64,000 nucleotides of DNA. It comes from Nyssa sinensis. Taxonomy: Eukaryota; Streptophyta; Magnoliopsida; Cornales; Nyssaceae. Where the stretch lies: positions 18,015,294 to 18,079,293 of the forward strand of contig CM018033.1 in NCBI GenBank assembly GCA_008638375.1, written 5' to 3'. Below the pieces are notes generated by a model that did no database searches, was not told the DNA's origin, and worked only from the letters and a program-made list of their open reading frames with translations. Of this stretch, positions 33,151-45,631 are shown one piece after another; within the stretch, counting starts at the first letter, position 1, and each line of letters starts with the position of its first letter. Made by a program: the position numbers and the translations under genes.

Positions 33151-35600
33151 TTAGACTGATGTTTAGCTTTAAGCCTTTTTTTTTTCCTTCTGGGTTTATG
33201 GCTTGTGTGTGCGCGCCTATGTGTTAAGACCATCTCCCATAGATGAAGCCAAAAGAGGTGGCCAAGTTGTCATCAGCTATTCAATATAAATTTACAACTC
33301 ACATTAAAATTTGACATTCTAATGGTAGTAGTAAATTTTAATATTTTTTATCTTTTATATTATATATTAGCAAATGGGTCCATAATTATCTTGTATATTT
33401 ATTAGATCCATGATATTTTGAATACAAAAAGTAAATTTGCTTCATTTAAAGGTTGAGTTCCTACTTCTCTTAAAACTCTAAAAAGTGACGTGACCCATCA
33501 AATTTAAGTTTTTCATTGATCTGTTATTTCCTTGGAAATGGCCTTAAATTGTTGAAAAATTGAATTAGTGATCAATCATAGTGCCCATCTAACCACCGAG
33601 TGACATTATTTTTCCCAAGTAATTTGGGTCATTTTTACAAGCCTGACTATTTTATTACAAAGCTAACCAAATATACAGTAAAAGTCCAATTTATAAAAGA
33701 ACATTACTAGTGTTGGTTGCTCGTGCTGCGTGTCTTTCATTTAGGAACTTTAAGACCTGTGTTATTAAACTTAAATAGAATCGATGGGTCAACTCAGTTA
33801 ATCAGTAGTCAAACCGGTCTAGTTTTATAATTAGAAGAAAATCAATAAAAATTGGTTCACTTGGCCATTTTTTTGTTGATCGGGTTTTGGAAATTTATTT
33901 AAAATAACTAATGCTTTTGCATTTTTTCCACTTTAAGTTCATGACCCTTTTGGTCTTTTTGAAAAACATGTATTGAAATTTGAAAAATCTCATCATTCAA
34001 GACAAAACAAATTTATTGTCATATGAATATAATTTTGATTAGTAAATAATGTAGGAAGTTTTATAATATTTGAATTTCTCGTCGATTATTAATTTATTAA
34101 GTATGAAAGTATAATAACATGTTATATTCATAGTTTGGTAACACTTTTTTAAGTACTTTTTTGTTTATTTAACCAAAAAATCAAAATAGAAAAATCAGCA
34201 TTTGGTTTGTGCTAAAAAAAAGTATTTTAAAAAATCACAAAAGCAAAACAAGTTTAATTTTAAGTAAAAAGTTTTTGCTTTTTATAAATAAAATTTTACT
34301 TTTATACTTTATTTGTTTTAACCACCACCATTGCATCTTCACAATCGCCGCTACACTGCCGCCGTCACCACAACGGTCGGTCCACTGTCGCCAAGATCAC
34401 TATCACATGCTACTGCACCACCACCACTACCTCCACTGCCATTGCACCTCCCGCCATTACACAAACACCACCACTGCTACCCATTATTTCAAATTGTCAC
34501 CAACTTATCCTAATTAGTTTGTTCTATTTAAACAAGCCAATTAAATGATATACATATATTGACATTCACATACACACATAATAAACACTTACACGTCCTG
34601 CAACTTCACCTTATGCTCCATCTACCACTATCTAAACTACATATTCCTTTCATTTCAGCATTTGCTCCTACCTTAGTAGCCTCACCCCCTTAATCCCATA
34701 TATTTTTTAGATTCTTCCTTATTGAATCTCCAAGCAACCCCCACAATTTTGATTCTCCAACCACCATTTATATTTCCCAACCTGGACCGACTCTCATTCA
34801 AAATTTAGTTCAACCTGAAACCACTTTCTTTGACATCTAGTCTCACTTAATGTGTTCCAGGCACTAATAAAACACATAGATATAGATTACCATTTTTTTA
34901 GAGGAGTCACAAGAAAGGATATTACAATCCTTTATGTGTCTGCTCAAGATCAAAATGCATTTGTTTTTACAAAAGGTTTAACTTAAACAAGGTTCTTTCA
35001 TTTTGGTCCAAACTGTTGTGGTCTCACCCTAGCATCAATTTGTAGAGGGTATAAACCAATCAAAGCCTCTAGATCAAAATTTTTCGGAAACAACAACCCT
35101 GAACAACATCAACATCATAAACAAATACAACAATAATATAAAGCCAAATCCAATTCATGTGAAGTTATAAAAAAACACCAATTGATCAAGTAAGTCATGA
35201 AGACAGTTAAGACGAGCACTAATGATTCTCATTTCATTGATCTAAAATATGTTTATATGTATACACAAGTAGATGAGATTGGAATGTAACTTTTAAGTTT
35301 TAAATACTAAACAAGGTTCAGGTTCTCTTCCTCTATTTTTTGAATTTATGTTGCTTTCTTCTTGATTGTTTGGTTCATGAAAGCCTGTTAGGGTGCATAC
35401 TCTCACATCTAATACGTTTTTCTATTACTTAATAAAAATAATTTATTGATATTGAGTTTCATATTATCATTCAGGTCGATGTTATTGTCAACCATGATAT
35501 GGTTAGTCCTTAAATTATATTGGAAATAGTTCATGTATATAAATAAAATTTATATATCGGAGATATGAACTTATGAGTAGAAAATTCTAGATTTTTTTGC
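33151..35600. other. Intergenic AT-rich sequence; CAC/CCG-rich tract at 34321-34480
   Basis: It is upstream of the possible SPP first exon, so it may include that promoter, but no motif was convincing. The tract at 34321-34480 is rich in CAC, CCA and GCC triplets and gives His/Pro-rich frames that are low complexity, not a gene. Confidence 0.5.
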
Positions 35601-35601
35601 A

Positions 35602-36200
35602 CACTACAAAAAAAAGGTATATATGCAATGCACAGTTACGCGTCGTTAATAGTGTCCCTTTGCGACGCAAACCACGTGTGTCGCTAAAAAGCAACAAAAT
35701 AGGGTTTCCCGCAGGAAAAAAGAGTCGGTAACCTATTAGCGACGCATTATTGTCCATTAGCGATGCACGTGTACGTCGCTAATAGTTAAATCTTTTAGCG
35801 ACGCACACTCGAGCGTCGCTGATAGTTAGTGTATATGAAACGATGTTGTCTCACTAAACGTTAGCGACGCTCAATTACTTATTAGCGACGCACATCACTA
35901 AACGTTAGCGACGCTCAATTACTTATTAGTGACGCACATTGTGCGTCGCTAATAAGTCCTGTTATAAACTGATCGGCCGCTCCCTCTCTGCGCCGCACGC
36001 TATTCTCTCTCTTTCATTCTCTCGCTCGATCATATTCTCTCGAAGTAGATTGATTGTCTAAGAACTATTTGATCTGATCCTGTGTTGCGAGTTGCCGTGA
36101 AGAATTGATCGAAGTCGAAGTAGATTGATTTTATCTGATTCTTGATCGAAAAAAAGGTTCGTTTTCTTATCTCTGATCTAATTCTTGATTCTTGATCTGA
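35602..36200 (+). mobile_element. CACTA (En/Spm-type) transposon end with subterminal repeats
   Basis: It begins CACTACAAAAAAAAGG, the terminal motif of CACTA elements. About 330 bp follow with a dozen or so copies of TTAGCGACGC-type motifs in both orientations, some forming perfect hairpins (GACGCACATTGTGCGTC near 35934). A 43-bp tandem duplication lies at about 35850-35936. After this comes a TC-rich leader-like stretch with a possible splice donor after GATCGAAAAAAAG near 36155. No opposite end (TTTTTGTAGTG) was found downstream, so it is truncated or continues unrecognised. The right boundary is approximate. Confidence 0.75.
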
Positions 36201-36544
36201 TTTTGTTCATGACAAGTAGATTCGGTGGGTAAAAATTAAGATTTTTTCGCTTAATATGTTTGGATTTGAATTTTCATATTAAACCTAATTTTTTCTCCTC
36301 TTTTCGCTCTAATTTTTCTCCCCTCATATCCCTTTTGTTTCGTCATTTTCATGTTTTGTGACATATTGATAGTATGAAAATTGTTTGTGATTCTATTGAG
36401 GCTGTCATGATATTATTATTGTTGGCCTGATTATCGGATTTAGTAAAGCAGATACTTGCCAACTCAGTTGAAATACGTTAGAGCCTTGGAAATAACTCCT
36501 TCAATGGTTTAGCAGAGCCCTATTTACCTCCCACCCCCACCCCA

Positions 36545-36900
36545 AAAAAAAAGGTTAACCTGTCATTTGAGATTTCAGCATGATTGTCACACTTAGGGAT
36601 AAGGGTTACGAAAGCATAATTAAGGCCCTAACCAAACTTGCATTAGAGTGAAATTCCTTCATAAAATTCATTACCTCCTCCGTGAAAATCCATCCCTTCT
36701 TAATACTAAACCTATTAAATCTGTCCAACCCAGGAGCCTTATTACCTTCACATGATTTAATAGACCTCCTCTGAAAATTCTGCTTTTAAACTGTCATTTT
36801 TACTTGGAGTAATACACTTTTTCAAAAATGGTTCAGCAAAGAAAGGTCTACTGCTCCAATCTTCAATGAAAAAACTGTAATACGATTAACTATAATACAA
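36545..36900 (-). pseudogene. LINE reverse-transcriptase N-terminal fragment
   Basis: The minus-strand translation contains NKAPGLDRFN and then KKGWIFTEEVMNFMKEFHSN, resembling the K(A/S)PGPDG(F/L) block and following helix in the fingers region of plant LINE RT. Stops and frameshifts are present. It is a short fragment unrelated in position to the RT remnant at 24.5-25.6 kb. Confidence 0.5.
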
Positions 36901-37966
36901 TTAACTTCTATGTGATAGAGTGTTTTATTTCAACCACTTGAGTAATTGATTCTAAGTTAATGTAATGGTGTACCTGAAATACATTGAACCAGATTATTAT
37001 AAGAAACAAGTCATATAAAGCTATCTCCTTTGATATAATTTTTATATTCACTATTCGCAGTAAGCTCTTAATCCTGAGAGGATAGTGGGCTCAAGTTCTT
37101 AATAGTGGTAACTTTGAGTTACCAATGAGTGAGGTATTTTAGATCAGTACCTTTGTATTTTGAAAAATCTCAGTTTACACTATGAGAATACATATTCTTA
37201 AGATAGAACCCACACTCTCTAAATTAGAAAGTATGATATCACTTTTGTATAAATTTAATTAATTAATTAATTAATCGCTTAAATCTAGATTTGGTCTTCT
37301 CAGTAAGTTTTTTATTGAGACAGTGACTTATTAGAAGTAAATGATAAGTGGTGAATTAGGTTCTAAAAAACAATTATCGATTTGAGAATGTAAAATTCTA
37401 ATTCTAATTATTGATATCCAAGTAGAGGGACGCACAACTAAATTTTAGTGAAATTAGGTTTTTCTCTATTTCACTAAATTAGAGTGCAATTCTAATTATT
37501 TTGTAGAATTAATTAAAATTAATTGAGATTTAATTAGATAATTAATGGCTAAGTGGAGCTAATTTATAGGAACTCAAATCCCTACTCTTCTCCCAGTTTT
37601 GAAAATCCTTATAGATATATGATACGAAGGAATAGTTGGTCACAATAGTTATTTTATTTTCTTTCCCTATGGGAGAGAAAAATAGGTAGCTTACTTTCCT
37701 CTTTGGTGGATTGTTTGCATAAAAGAAAAAGAGGAGAAGACTTATAGGAGTAATAGAAGAAAGATACGATCAATCCATTCAACAAATATTCTTAAAAAAT
37801 CAAGAACAATTAACCTAACCCTTCTTTTAAAGATTGTACAATTCAGGTAATGTAAAGATCCAAAATAATTTTTTTTAAAAAAAAAATCGCTTCTATTAAG
37901 GTTATGAACCCAAAATAGCCAAACAATAATAAGGGCTAAAAGTTTAGTCATGTAGCATTGACATAT
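36901..37966. other. Intergenic AT-rich sequence, no gene recognised
   Basis: It contains a short (TTAA)n run near 37255-37275 and nothing else supported. Confidence 0.5.
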
Positions 37967-37974
37967 TTTGTGTG

Positions 37975-38431
37975 TCGGGATGGCAATAGAGAGGGTTTGG
38001 GACACCCCGCCCAGCGAAAAAAAGTCTCTCCCTAAAACCTATTTAAACCCCGTGATAAGCGGAAGAGGGCCCATTTATTTTTAAGTTTTTATTATTTTAT
38101 TTATTTTATTAAATTAATTATAATTAACACATTTCAAAAAAAAAAATTACATGAATTAAAATAAGAAATATGCATGTTAATAGAAAAATAGAATGACATT
38201 ATTTTCTTTTTCAAACATATAACTATATCAAGTTTATATAAACTTTTAATAGGTGACTAAAAAATATCATTATAAACATTGACTATATAACACAAAATAC
38301 TTTTATTATTTTATTTTATCCACTCGGGGCTGGGCGGGGTGCCTTCTCCCCAAACCCTAACAAGTTGGAGAAAGTTTCCCCCAAACCCGTACCATTAGGG
38401 GCAGGGTTGGCGTGTTAAATTGCCATCCCAA
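37975..38431. mobile_element. hAT-type MITE, 457 bp, TSD TTTGTGTG
   Basis: The termini are inverted: TCGGGATGGCAAT on the left and ATTGCCATCCCAA on the right. The 8-bp direct repeat TTTGTGTG flanks it at 37967-37974 and 38432-38439. An 8-bp TSD and short TIR fit the hAT superfamily. The subterminal regions are GC-rich (CCCCGCCC, GGGGCGGGG-like) around an AT-rich middle. There is no coding capacity. Confidence 0.82.
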
Positions 38432-39238
38432 TTTGTGTGACACAAAGCAATAGTTATAATGGTTGTAAGGTCATGTCTAAGTCTATGTGTGTCAAGTTTA
38501 CTCAATCCTCATAGTTGAAGATCATCAAGCAACATTAAAGATAATTTGAAACCTGATCGACACGTAGGTATAATGGTAAGTTAACTTAGAGATCTTAGCC
38601 TAGGTTAGATCACACCCATACACTTTAAAAAATCCTTCCATTATACTAAAACGTATTTTCTAACCATGTCCAAACATTAGTCTTCATGGTTTAAGTATTA
38701 AAATTATTTTTCAATGTAATGTAAGGTCTTTAACAATTTGAGTTCGAGCTAAGGGTAAACGGTGTTCATATTAGACAAGATGGGATTGGTTTTTAAAAGG
38801 GTAGAATCCTTCGTTTTATTGAATTCGGTATCTCGTTTGAACGATCCTTTTGTTTGATAATGCATTTAAGTGACAGAATGCCAAATTTGATGATTAAGTT
38901 TGAGGTGAGGTTTGAAAATGTATTTTAGGGATAATTACACTTACCTCCCATTGGCTTTTAACAATTGTAAATAATACCCCTAGAGTTGTTAAAATAACAT
39001 TGTCCCCCTGTTAGTCTTGTCCTTTAAATGGCATTAATGGAATTAGTTCAATTACTAATTTACCCTTATATTTTAATAATATTATTTAGTCAAAAAGTCA
39101 AAACTCTCTTTCTTCTTGTTTTTCCTGTTTCCCCTCTTTCTCTTTATATATATTATAGTTCTAGGAGCAACATCTCTCTCAAATTCCCTTATCCATAATA
39201 TCAAAATTCAATTCCTATAAAATTCTTTCTCTAACCTC

Positions 39239-41171
39239 TGTAAGCGCCAGCACCAGAAAAAAGGGAAAGTGTGTCATCCCTTTTATGGATTTAAAGGGAC
39301 CCCGGCTGTCTCCTTATCTTAAGGCTGGAAGGAACGCCTCTTATGGAAGATAGAGAGATTGAGGAATCAGTAGTTTATTTTTGGGCAAGAAACAAGTAAA
39401 CCCATTACAGATTGAACAATACATATAAAGGAAAATAGAAAGGAATGAAAAATAAATTACATTGTCTTGATTCCTAAATACATACTAAAGATCCCTTGAC
39501 ATGGATCAAAATAAAGATTAAGCATTGAAAAATATAAACACAGAGAAACGGGTTTGGGGGTTAAAATACGAAGTAGGAAGGTATTAGGCATCCACCACTC
39601 GAATATTCACTTGCAAGGCTATTTTGTTATGAGAAAACTGAAAAGAACAATGTGAGTATAGAAGAAAAAAATAATAAAGAATTCGGTGTAAAGAAATAAA
39701 AATAGAATAGAAAAGACAAGAAATAAATTTGACTCAGGTCCGAAGGCTTCCTACATATTCGTTCAGAAAACAGAATTAGAGTAGTTATCTGGTTTACCCT
39801 TTTTTATCAAGAGTGATTTTATCAAGAGTGATAAAAAAAGGCGAGATCAACCGGATCCAAAGAAAACTGTTAAGAGTTTGAGAGCATACCTTATTCAGTT
39901 GTGGTAGTCGGGCAGATCTCCGACTTGTTTCTCGGTTCAGAAATTGTCGTTTTAACTGGCTTCGTGGAGAGAGGTTGTCACTTCGGCAAGGCTTCGACCT
40001 CGGGAGAGGGAAAGTTCTTGTAGAGAAAACTCTAGAATTAAACTAAAAGTGTAAGGCTATGTAAATCGTCTTCCTTTTGTATATTTTCGTGTCCTTTAAA
40101 CTGATGGCCTAAGGGCTCTATTTATAGGGAAATATAGAGATTTGATCCAAGGATCTAAGGTGAAACCCTAAAATGGAGGGTTAAAATCATGTCTTGGGTG
40201 ATAATTATCTAATTAAATAAATAAAAAATTAAATAAGAATGATTATCCTAACTAAATGAATTAATAAATAATTATAGCAATGCACGAACCAATAGAATTG
40301 ATGTCTACATGTAAGAGCCAATAAGATAAAAGAGCATTATATTTTAAATTGAAAATCAACTATAAAATGAAAACGTCTAGGTTAAATATATCTTTATTTG
40401 AGAAAATATCAAGCAACCAGATACATGGAAACTCTAAAAGTGAAAAATCCTAATTAAGCCTAAATAGACTACTATCACTCAAGATTACTAAATCGCCCCC
40501 AATTCAATGGAGAATCTCTAAATTGCCACAGCACATGTGAAATAACCACATTACCCCCAATTTGTCACCAAATGACTAAAATTATCAAATTACCCGCAAA
40601 GGGGTAAAATGATACGAAAATTACGAAAATGCCCCTCAAGTGACTAGGAAATCCTACTAAGGGTATGATTTTGCCAAAATTACCAAAATGCCCTTAGTGG
40701 GTAAAAAGTTACCGAAATTACCGAAATAACCTCCGATGGGTAGAAAAGTCCTAAACAAGGTAAGACTCTATAAAAAAGAGTCCTACTTAGACTGGAACCC
40801 TGTTAGGAGAGTTCTAACGAGAGTGAGACTCCGTCAAGAAGAGTCCTACTTGGACTGGGACTCTGTCAAGAGAGTCCTACCAATAGTGGGACTCTATCGG
40901 AAAGAGTCCTACTTAGACTAGGACTCTAGCAAAAGAGTCCTACTTAGATTAGGACTCTAGCAAAAGAGTACTAACAGGAGTGGCACTCTATCAAGAGGAG
41001 TCCTAATGGAACCGGACTGGTAGAAGAGTCATAGCGAGAATAAGACTTTGTCAAGAGGAGTCCTAATAGGAATAAGACTCAATTGGGAAGAGTCCCTACT
41101 TGGAGTAGGTTTCTTAGCACATTCATTAGTTTTTACTACTTAATCAAGGGTCACAAAATGAGGTGTCTATA
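39239..41171 (-). repeat. 3' LTR of the Tat-like element
   Basis: 1933 bp, clearly homologous over its whole length to 47354-49253 with scattered substitutions and small indels. It includes an internal array of about 30-bp units (see 40770-41100). Confidence 0.9.
40770..41100. repeat. LTR-internal tandem repeat array, left copy
   Basis: About ten imperfect ~31-bp units built on GAGTCCTACTTGGACTGGGA and CTCTGTCAAGA. A 61-codon frame (40736-40921) is only a translation of the array (repeating ESYLDW). The matching array is at 48880-49190. Confidence 0.8.
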
Positions 41172-44100
41172 GAAAGCCCCTCATTGATGGAACTTACAAG
41201 CAAGTGAATGACAACGTAAGAAAAAAAAAAAAGACAACCATTTTGACTTTGATTTTGATTTTGATGTGGTCGAACTCATTCCTCTATGAGATTCTTATGT
41301 ATCACCCTTAGGTAAATCAGACCATTCGTTGTTCGTGACTAGGGAAAATGAATGTTGTTCTTACCGAATTTTCTCTAAAGAGTTTCATCTCGATAGAACT
41401 GTTGTCAGGTTATGCCCTCGAAAATGACTCATTGAAGTCATACGTGATAAGAAATGTGATCCTTTTTCATAGGGTTGTGTTCTCATGAGATGATTTTACA
41501 TCTTCGGATATTTTACCTACAAGAAAATTCCATCTTAGTAGTTGGGTAAGAGAGAATGCAATAGACGGCTTACCTTAGAGAAATGCTATCCTAACACGAT
41601 AATAAGATGTGATGCGATAGACGGCTTCGAAAGGAATGCTAGCCTAACAAAATAATGAATTTTCATCCTCACAGTCAGCTTTTCCTAAATGGATTACTTC
41701 TTCAGAAGGTTTTTTCCTAGATGGATTACATCCTCAGATGGTTTATTTCCTAGATGGATTACGTCCTTAGACGGTTATTTCCTAGATGGATTACGTCCAA
41801 CATTTTTTTTCCTAGATAGATTACGTCCTCAGACGATTTTTTTCCTAGATAGATTACGTCATTAGACATTTGCCTAGATGGAGTACGTCCTTAGACGATT
41901 TACCTAGTAAGGAACTCCATCCTAATAGGTTTTTGAAATGCTAGGGAGATGACTTGGGTTAACTCCACTAAAATGATGGAATTTAGTATGAATCCATGGG
42001 GAAGCGTTTAATCGAGTTTCAGACCATAAGGTCATGTTGCTCAACTCTTTCCTAGGGTAGGAGAACAAAAAGTGAACTCGACTTTGAAAGGAGTTACACT
42101 CAAAGCGATACACTTAACTAATGATAGGAGTTGATGGAAATGCTTGCCTGGGATAGATGAGAGACATGATATGCAAGAAACAACCTTGACCTAGATAGAA
42201 GGTGGTACAACTTAACTTAGATAGGAGTGTGGAAAGGTATGAAAAAATCATATTGATGAAGAACTCTTACCTCAGCTAGAGGAATATAAAATTTACTTAA
42301 CTTAGGAAAGAGTAAAAAGAATATACTCAACTCAGATAGGAGTGAAGGAGATGTACTCAACTTAGATAAGAGTAAAGAAATGTTTTCATTAAATGAGAGA
42401 AAATGTTGTGAAACATGTTTTTTCCATTTTTGAAAAGGATATTTCATTTAGAGAAAATTTCAGACTTTGGCTTGGACTCCGCTAGACCCTAGATCACTGG
42501 CAATCGAGTTGGTTATTCACATCAAAAGAACCATTGCTTAGTTCCAAGTGGTGAAATTGTCTATCTTTGAAGATGGTTTGGGAAATATGTTTGAGCTGTG
42601 AATTCTAGGTATGAATGCTTAAGAGACTTGATCAGTTAAAGACTTATCTTCAAGTTCATGGATAAAATCTTTTTACCCATCCAAATGATTTGGGATATTC
42701 CTTTGAAAACTTCAAAGTATTTGTTTTGAGCATGATTCAATCTGATCAATTGAGAAAATGAGAATCATTGATCTTCACGACAGATTGTGCTTTTAACTGA
42801 GCCTATTGGATGAAATCATTGAATGGAAGAAATTTTAGGTGAACCAAAGTGATGGAGACTTTACCCATGATGTGGGTAAAGTTGTTAAGGCATGACAAAA
42901 TGTGAAGTGGAACCCTTTAAACGGGAAAAAAAAGAAAAGGTTTTTCTATTGGCATGAAGGAGCCCCTTGATTAGGAAAAATTATATGATTAAGAGTTTGA
43001 GTTACCCTTAATATGAACAATGCATAAGGGAGCCCCTTGTGAAGCAAGGACGAGTTACTTCATAAAATGAGAAAGCAATTTGGTGCAAATAGTTAGGTAG
43101 GGATTCTTTTGATGAATTCCTTTAAAAAATGGATGAAGAATGAAGAAACAATCTGGTGCAAGCTGGTAAGGAGGAAGCCTCTTGTCTAAAATCATTTGTT
43201 ACATGACCCATTTATTTGTAAGACCTTTTGAAAGAGTTCTCAATTGAAATATGACAATTCCTTTAAGTAAGCAAGACCTCAAGGTAGTCTTATTATTAGA
43301 GACGAAACATAAGCTAGGGTAAGGTTTACCAAATGAAATGTATATAAGGCTAAAAAACCCTTGTTCATGGTACCAACCCCCTTCTGTGCATTGCCTTGAT
43401 GTGAATAGCTTTGACCTGCATGACCTTGATATGCATGTCTTTTCTTGTACATGAACTTCATGTGCATAACATTCATGACCGAGCCTAAAGTAATGCCTAC
43501 GTATCTCTTTTTTGGAGAATTAGGTCCAATGTAGTTCATTGCTCGATTGGAACTCGTAGAGCCATAGAACGCTTGATTGACTGATATCTTGCATCCTTAC
43601 TTGGAAATGCTTCTTTTGATCAGGCAAAGGTTTTCTTTTCTTTACAATCTGACCCTTTCTTGATGGTTGTTTTGTCATTTCCTTGCTTGAAAATGTTTTT
43701 CTTTAACGAGGCAAAGATTTTCTTTCCTTTGCTTTTGATTCTTCTCAGATGATTGTTTCTTACTTCCTTGTTTGAAATTTTTTTCTTTCACACTGGGCAA
43801 AGATATTTCTTCTCTTTGTTTTTTGATTCTTCTATGAAGGCATTGAGATAGTGCACACATAGTAGGCTCCCCCCCCCCCAAGGTTTGGTAGATAGGTTTA
43901 AGAAAGAAAGGTTGATCAATCAGGCTCAAAAGGTTTGCAAGTGGATATCGTAATATGGGTGATAAGATAGATTTGGTTTATCAAATGATGGCCTCTTATC
44001 CTTGGAATTGCTTGCTTTTAGGAAACAATCACATTGTTAAGACTCACAATGTCGATGTCTGCTCAGGGTCATGATTATCTTCTTTGGATGGTGATTGAAT

Positions 44101-44399
44101 CAAACAAGATGCCCTTGAGACAAATGGATGAATTGGGGAACAATGAGAAAATCAAGATGATTGACGAAGTTTGATGATGCTCAGATTCAACGCTTTCAAT
44201 CTTATTATGAATTTGATGACATTAATTTTCTTAAAGAATCAAGATGAATCATGCAAATATTTTGTTGAAAGTTTCCTAAGAGAATCTTTATTGAAAACAT
44301 GAGGAAAGATAGATAGAAATTATCTATAAAGAATAAAAGAATGATCATTGGCTTGGAAAGCTCATTATTATTGATGGTGAGCTAATCTTGATTAATCCT
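41172..44399 (-). other. Non-coding interior of the Tat-like element
   Basis: No pol domain was recognised on either strand. A conserved-looking stretch near 43490-43545 (minus strand GAACTACATTGGACCTAATT, then a GATACGTAGGCA motif) resembles the post-gag region of other non-autonomous plant gypsy elements, by memory only. Confidence 0.5.
41680..41905. repeat. Tandem array of ~29-bp units in the Tat-like element
   Basis: Seven to eight imperfect copies of TTTCCTAGATGGATTACGTC plus a short variable CTCAGACGG-type tail sit between gag and the 3' LTR. Such arrays are known from the untranslated region of Tat/Ogre elements. Confidence 0.8.
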
Positions 44400-45631
44400 T
44401 GAAGGAGGAGGCTCAATGGCTTGTTCATCAATCAAATCTTGGATAACATGTCTCAACATGGTGCAATAATCAGTGGAGTGGCCCGTACATTGATTGTAGG
44501 CACAATGCTTGTTCAAATTATAGCTCTTGGGTATTGGGTTTGGAGTGGGCCGATGATCCAAAGGTTATAGATGCCCTTTTTCGCAAAGCTTTTGATAAAC
44601 TTCGCTCAATGATGCAGAGAGTTCTGAGAATGTCCTTGATGGGCACCTCAAAGATAAGTTTGGCAGCGGTGACGCAGTTGAACTAACAGACCAAGAAAAA
44701 TACTATTGTAAAGTTAAAGCATTAACTACAATCTCTGAGTTATTGGGCTTGATATTTTGTGTAGGCTTCCTCAATGTTCCATCATTGATTGCATCCTCGA
44801 TTTGGATTCCAGCCCCTATGAGAGCTTTGAAAGTCTCAAAGTAGTAGGTAAACAACGATTCATGGTAGATGGAAAGCAAGTTTTTCTTCACCATTTTTAC
44901 TTGTTCGGCTTCATTCGGCCTGTTGATCGTTTGGGTCACTTTGGCCTTCCATCGGTTGATGAAAGTTGAAAGAGTCTCCTTAGGTTGTTGTTCGGTAGTC
45001 TCAAGGTCCCTAAATGTGATGTCCAACTCATTGTTGTAATTGTATTGCTTGTCAAAGACATTGCAGAGTTGTTCCTAAACTTTGGATATGTGCTCTTCCA
45101 AGTCTAAGAGCCAATGGAAAGCTGCCCTAATGAGGGTTTGGTGGAATATTTCAGTTATAGCTCCTATTGGTTGCATTGCCCAAACATAGAGCTTGAGGTG
45201 GGTCTTTAGGCATGTGGTCCCATTGAATTTGTCTAAGTCTGGCATTTTGAACTTGTAGAGTAAATGGACCTGAGGATATATGGAGAGTTTGTGGATATCA
45301 ATCATGTCATCTCCACGGTTGAATTTACATATAAGGGCTTCTATCTTTTTAAGCCTTTTGAGAAAAGCCTCTCTTCATTGGTGTTGGGCTTCTCTTGAGG
45401 TTTGACTTTATTTTGGGGTCCATTTTGTTCGGCTTGATTAAACTGATCATGTGTGGCTGCATCTCGGGCTTGCTGATTCTGTTAAAGATGATCTTGATGA
45501 GGTATAGGTGGTTGGTTAGTGGGAGCATTGTTAGTCCCTGCTGGGAGTGGTGGAGGTGGTGGTAACCTTTATTGTAATAGTTATAAGATTGTTTGGGAGA
45601 GGCTGTGTGTTTCATCTCTATAATCGGCCAT
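44400..45631 (-). pseudogene. Tat-like gag (broken)
   Basis: It begins at MADYRDETHSL (ATG at 45631) and is frameshifted early. Open pieces follow: 45305-45075 with FKMPDLDKFNGTTCLKTHL, and 45026-44703 with DITFRDLETTEQQPKETLS, FINRWKAKV and NRPNEAEQVKMV, the retrotransposon gag core. The two are separated by a TAG (45077-45075) where Gln is expected. A zinc-knuckle-like CAYNQCTGHSTDYC, followed by IQDLIDEQAIEPP, lies near 44520-44410. In the intact family this forms the virus-like particle. Confidence 0.8.

Noticed and set aside
34209..34517. His/Pro/Thr-rich frames
   Set aside because: They come from a CAC-rich low-complexity tract, with no conserved domain and no codon bias.
40736..40921. 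A frame with repeated ESYLDW
   Set aside because: It is a translation of the LTR tandem array; the counterpart in the other LTR does not keep the frame.
40770..41100. A CRISPR-like or satellite array
   Set aside because: The units are degenerate and contiguous without unique spacers, and they lie inside an LTR in a plant genome.
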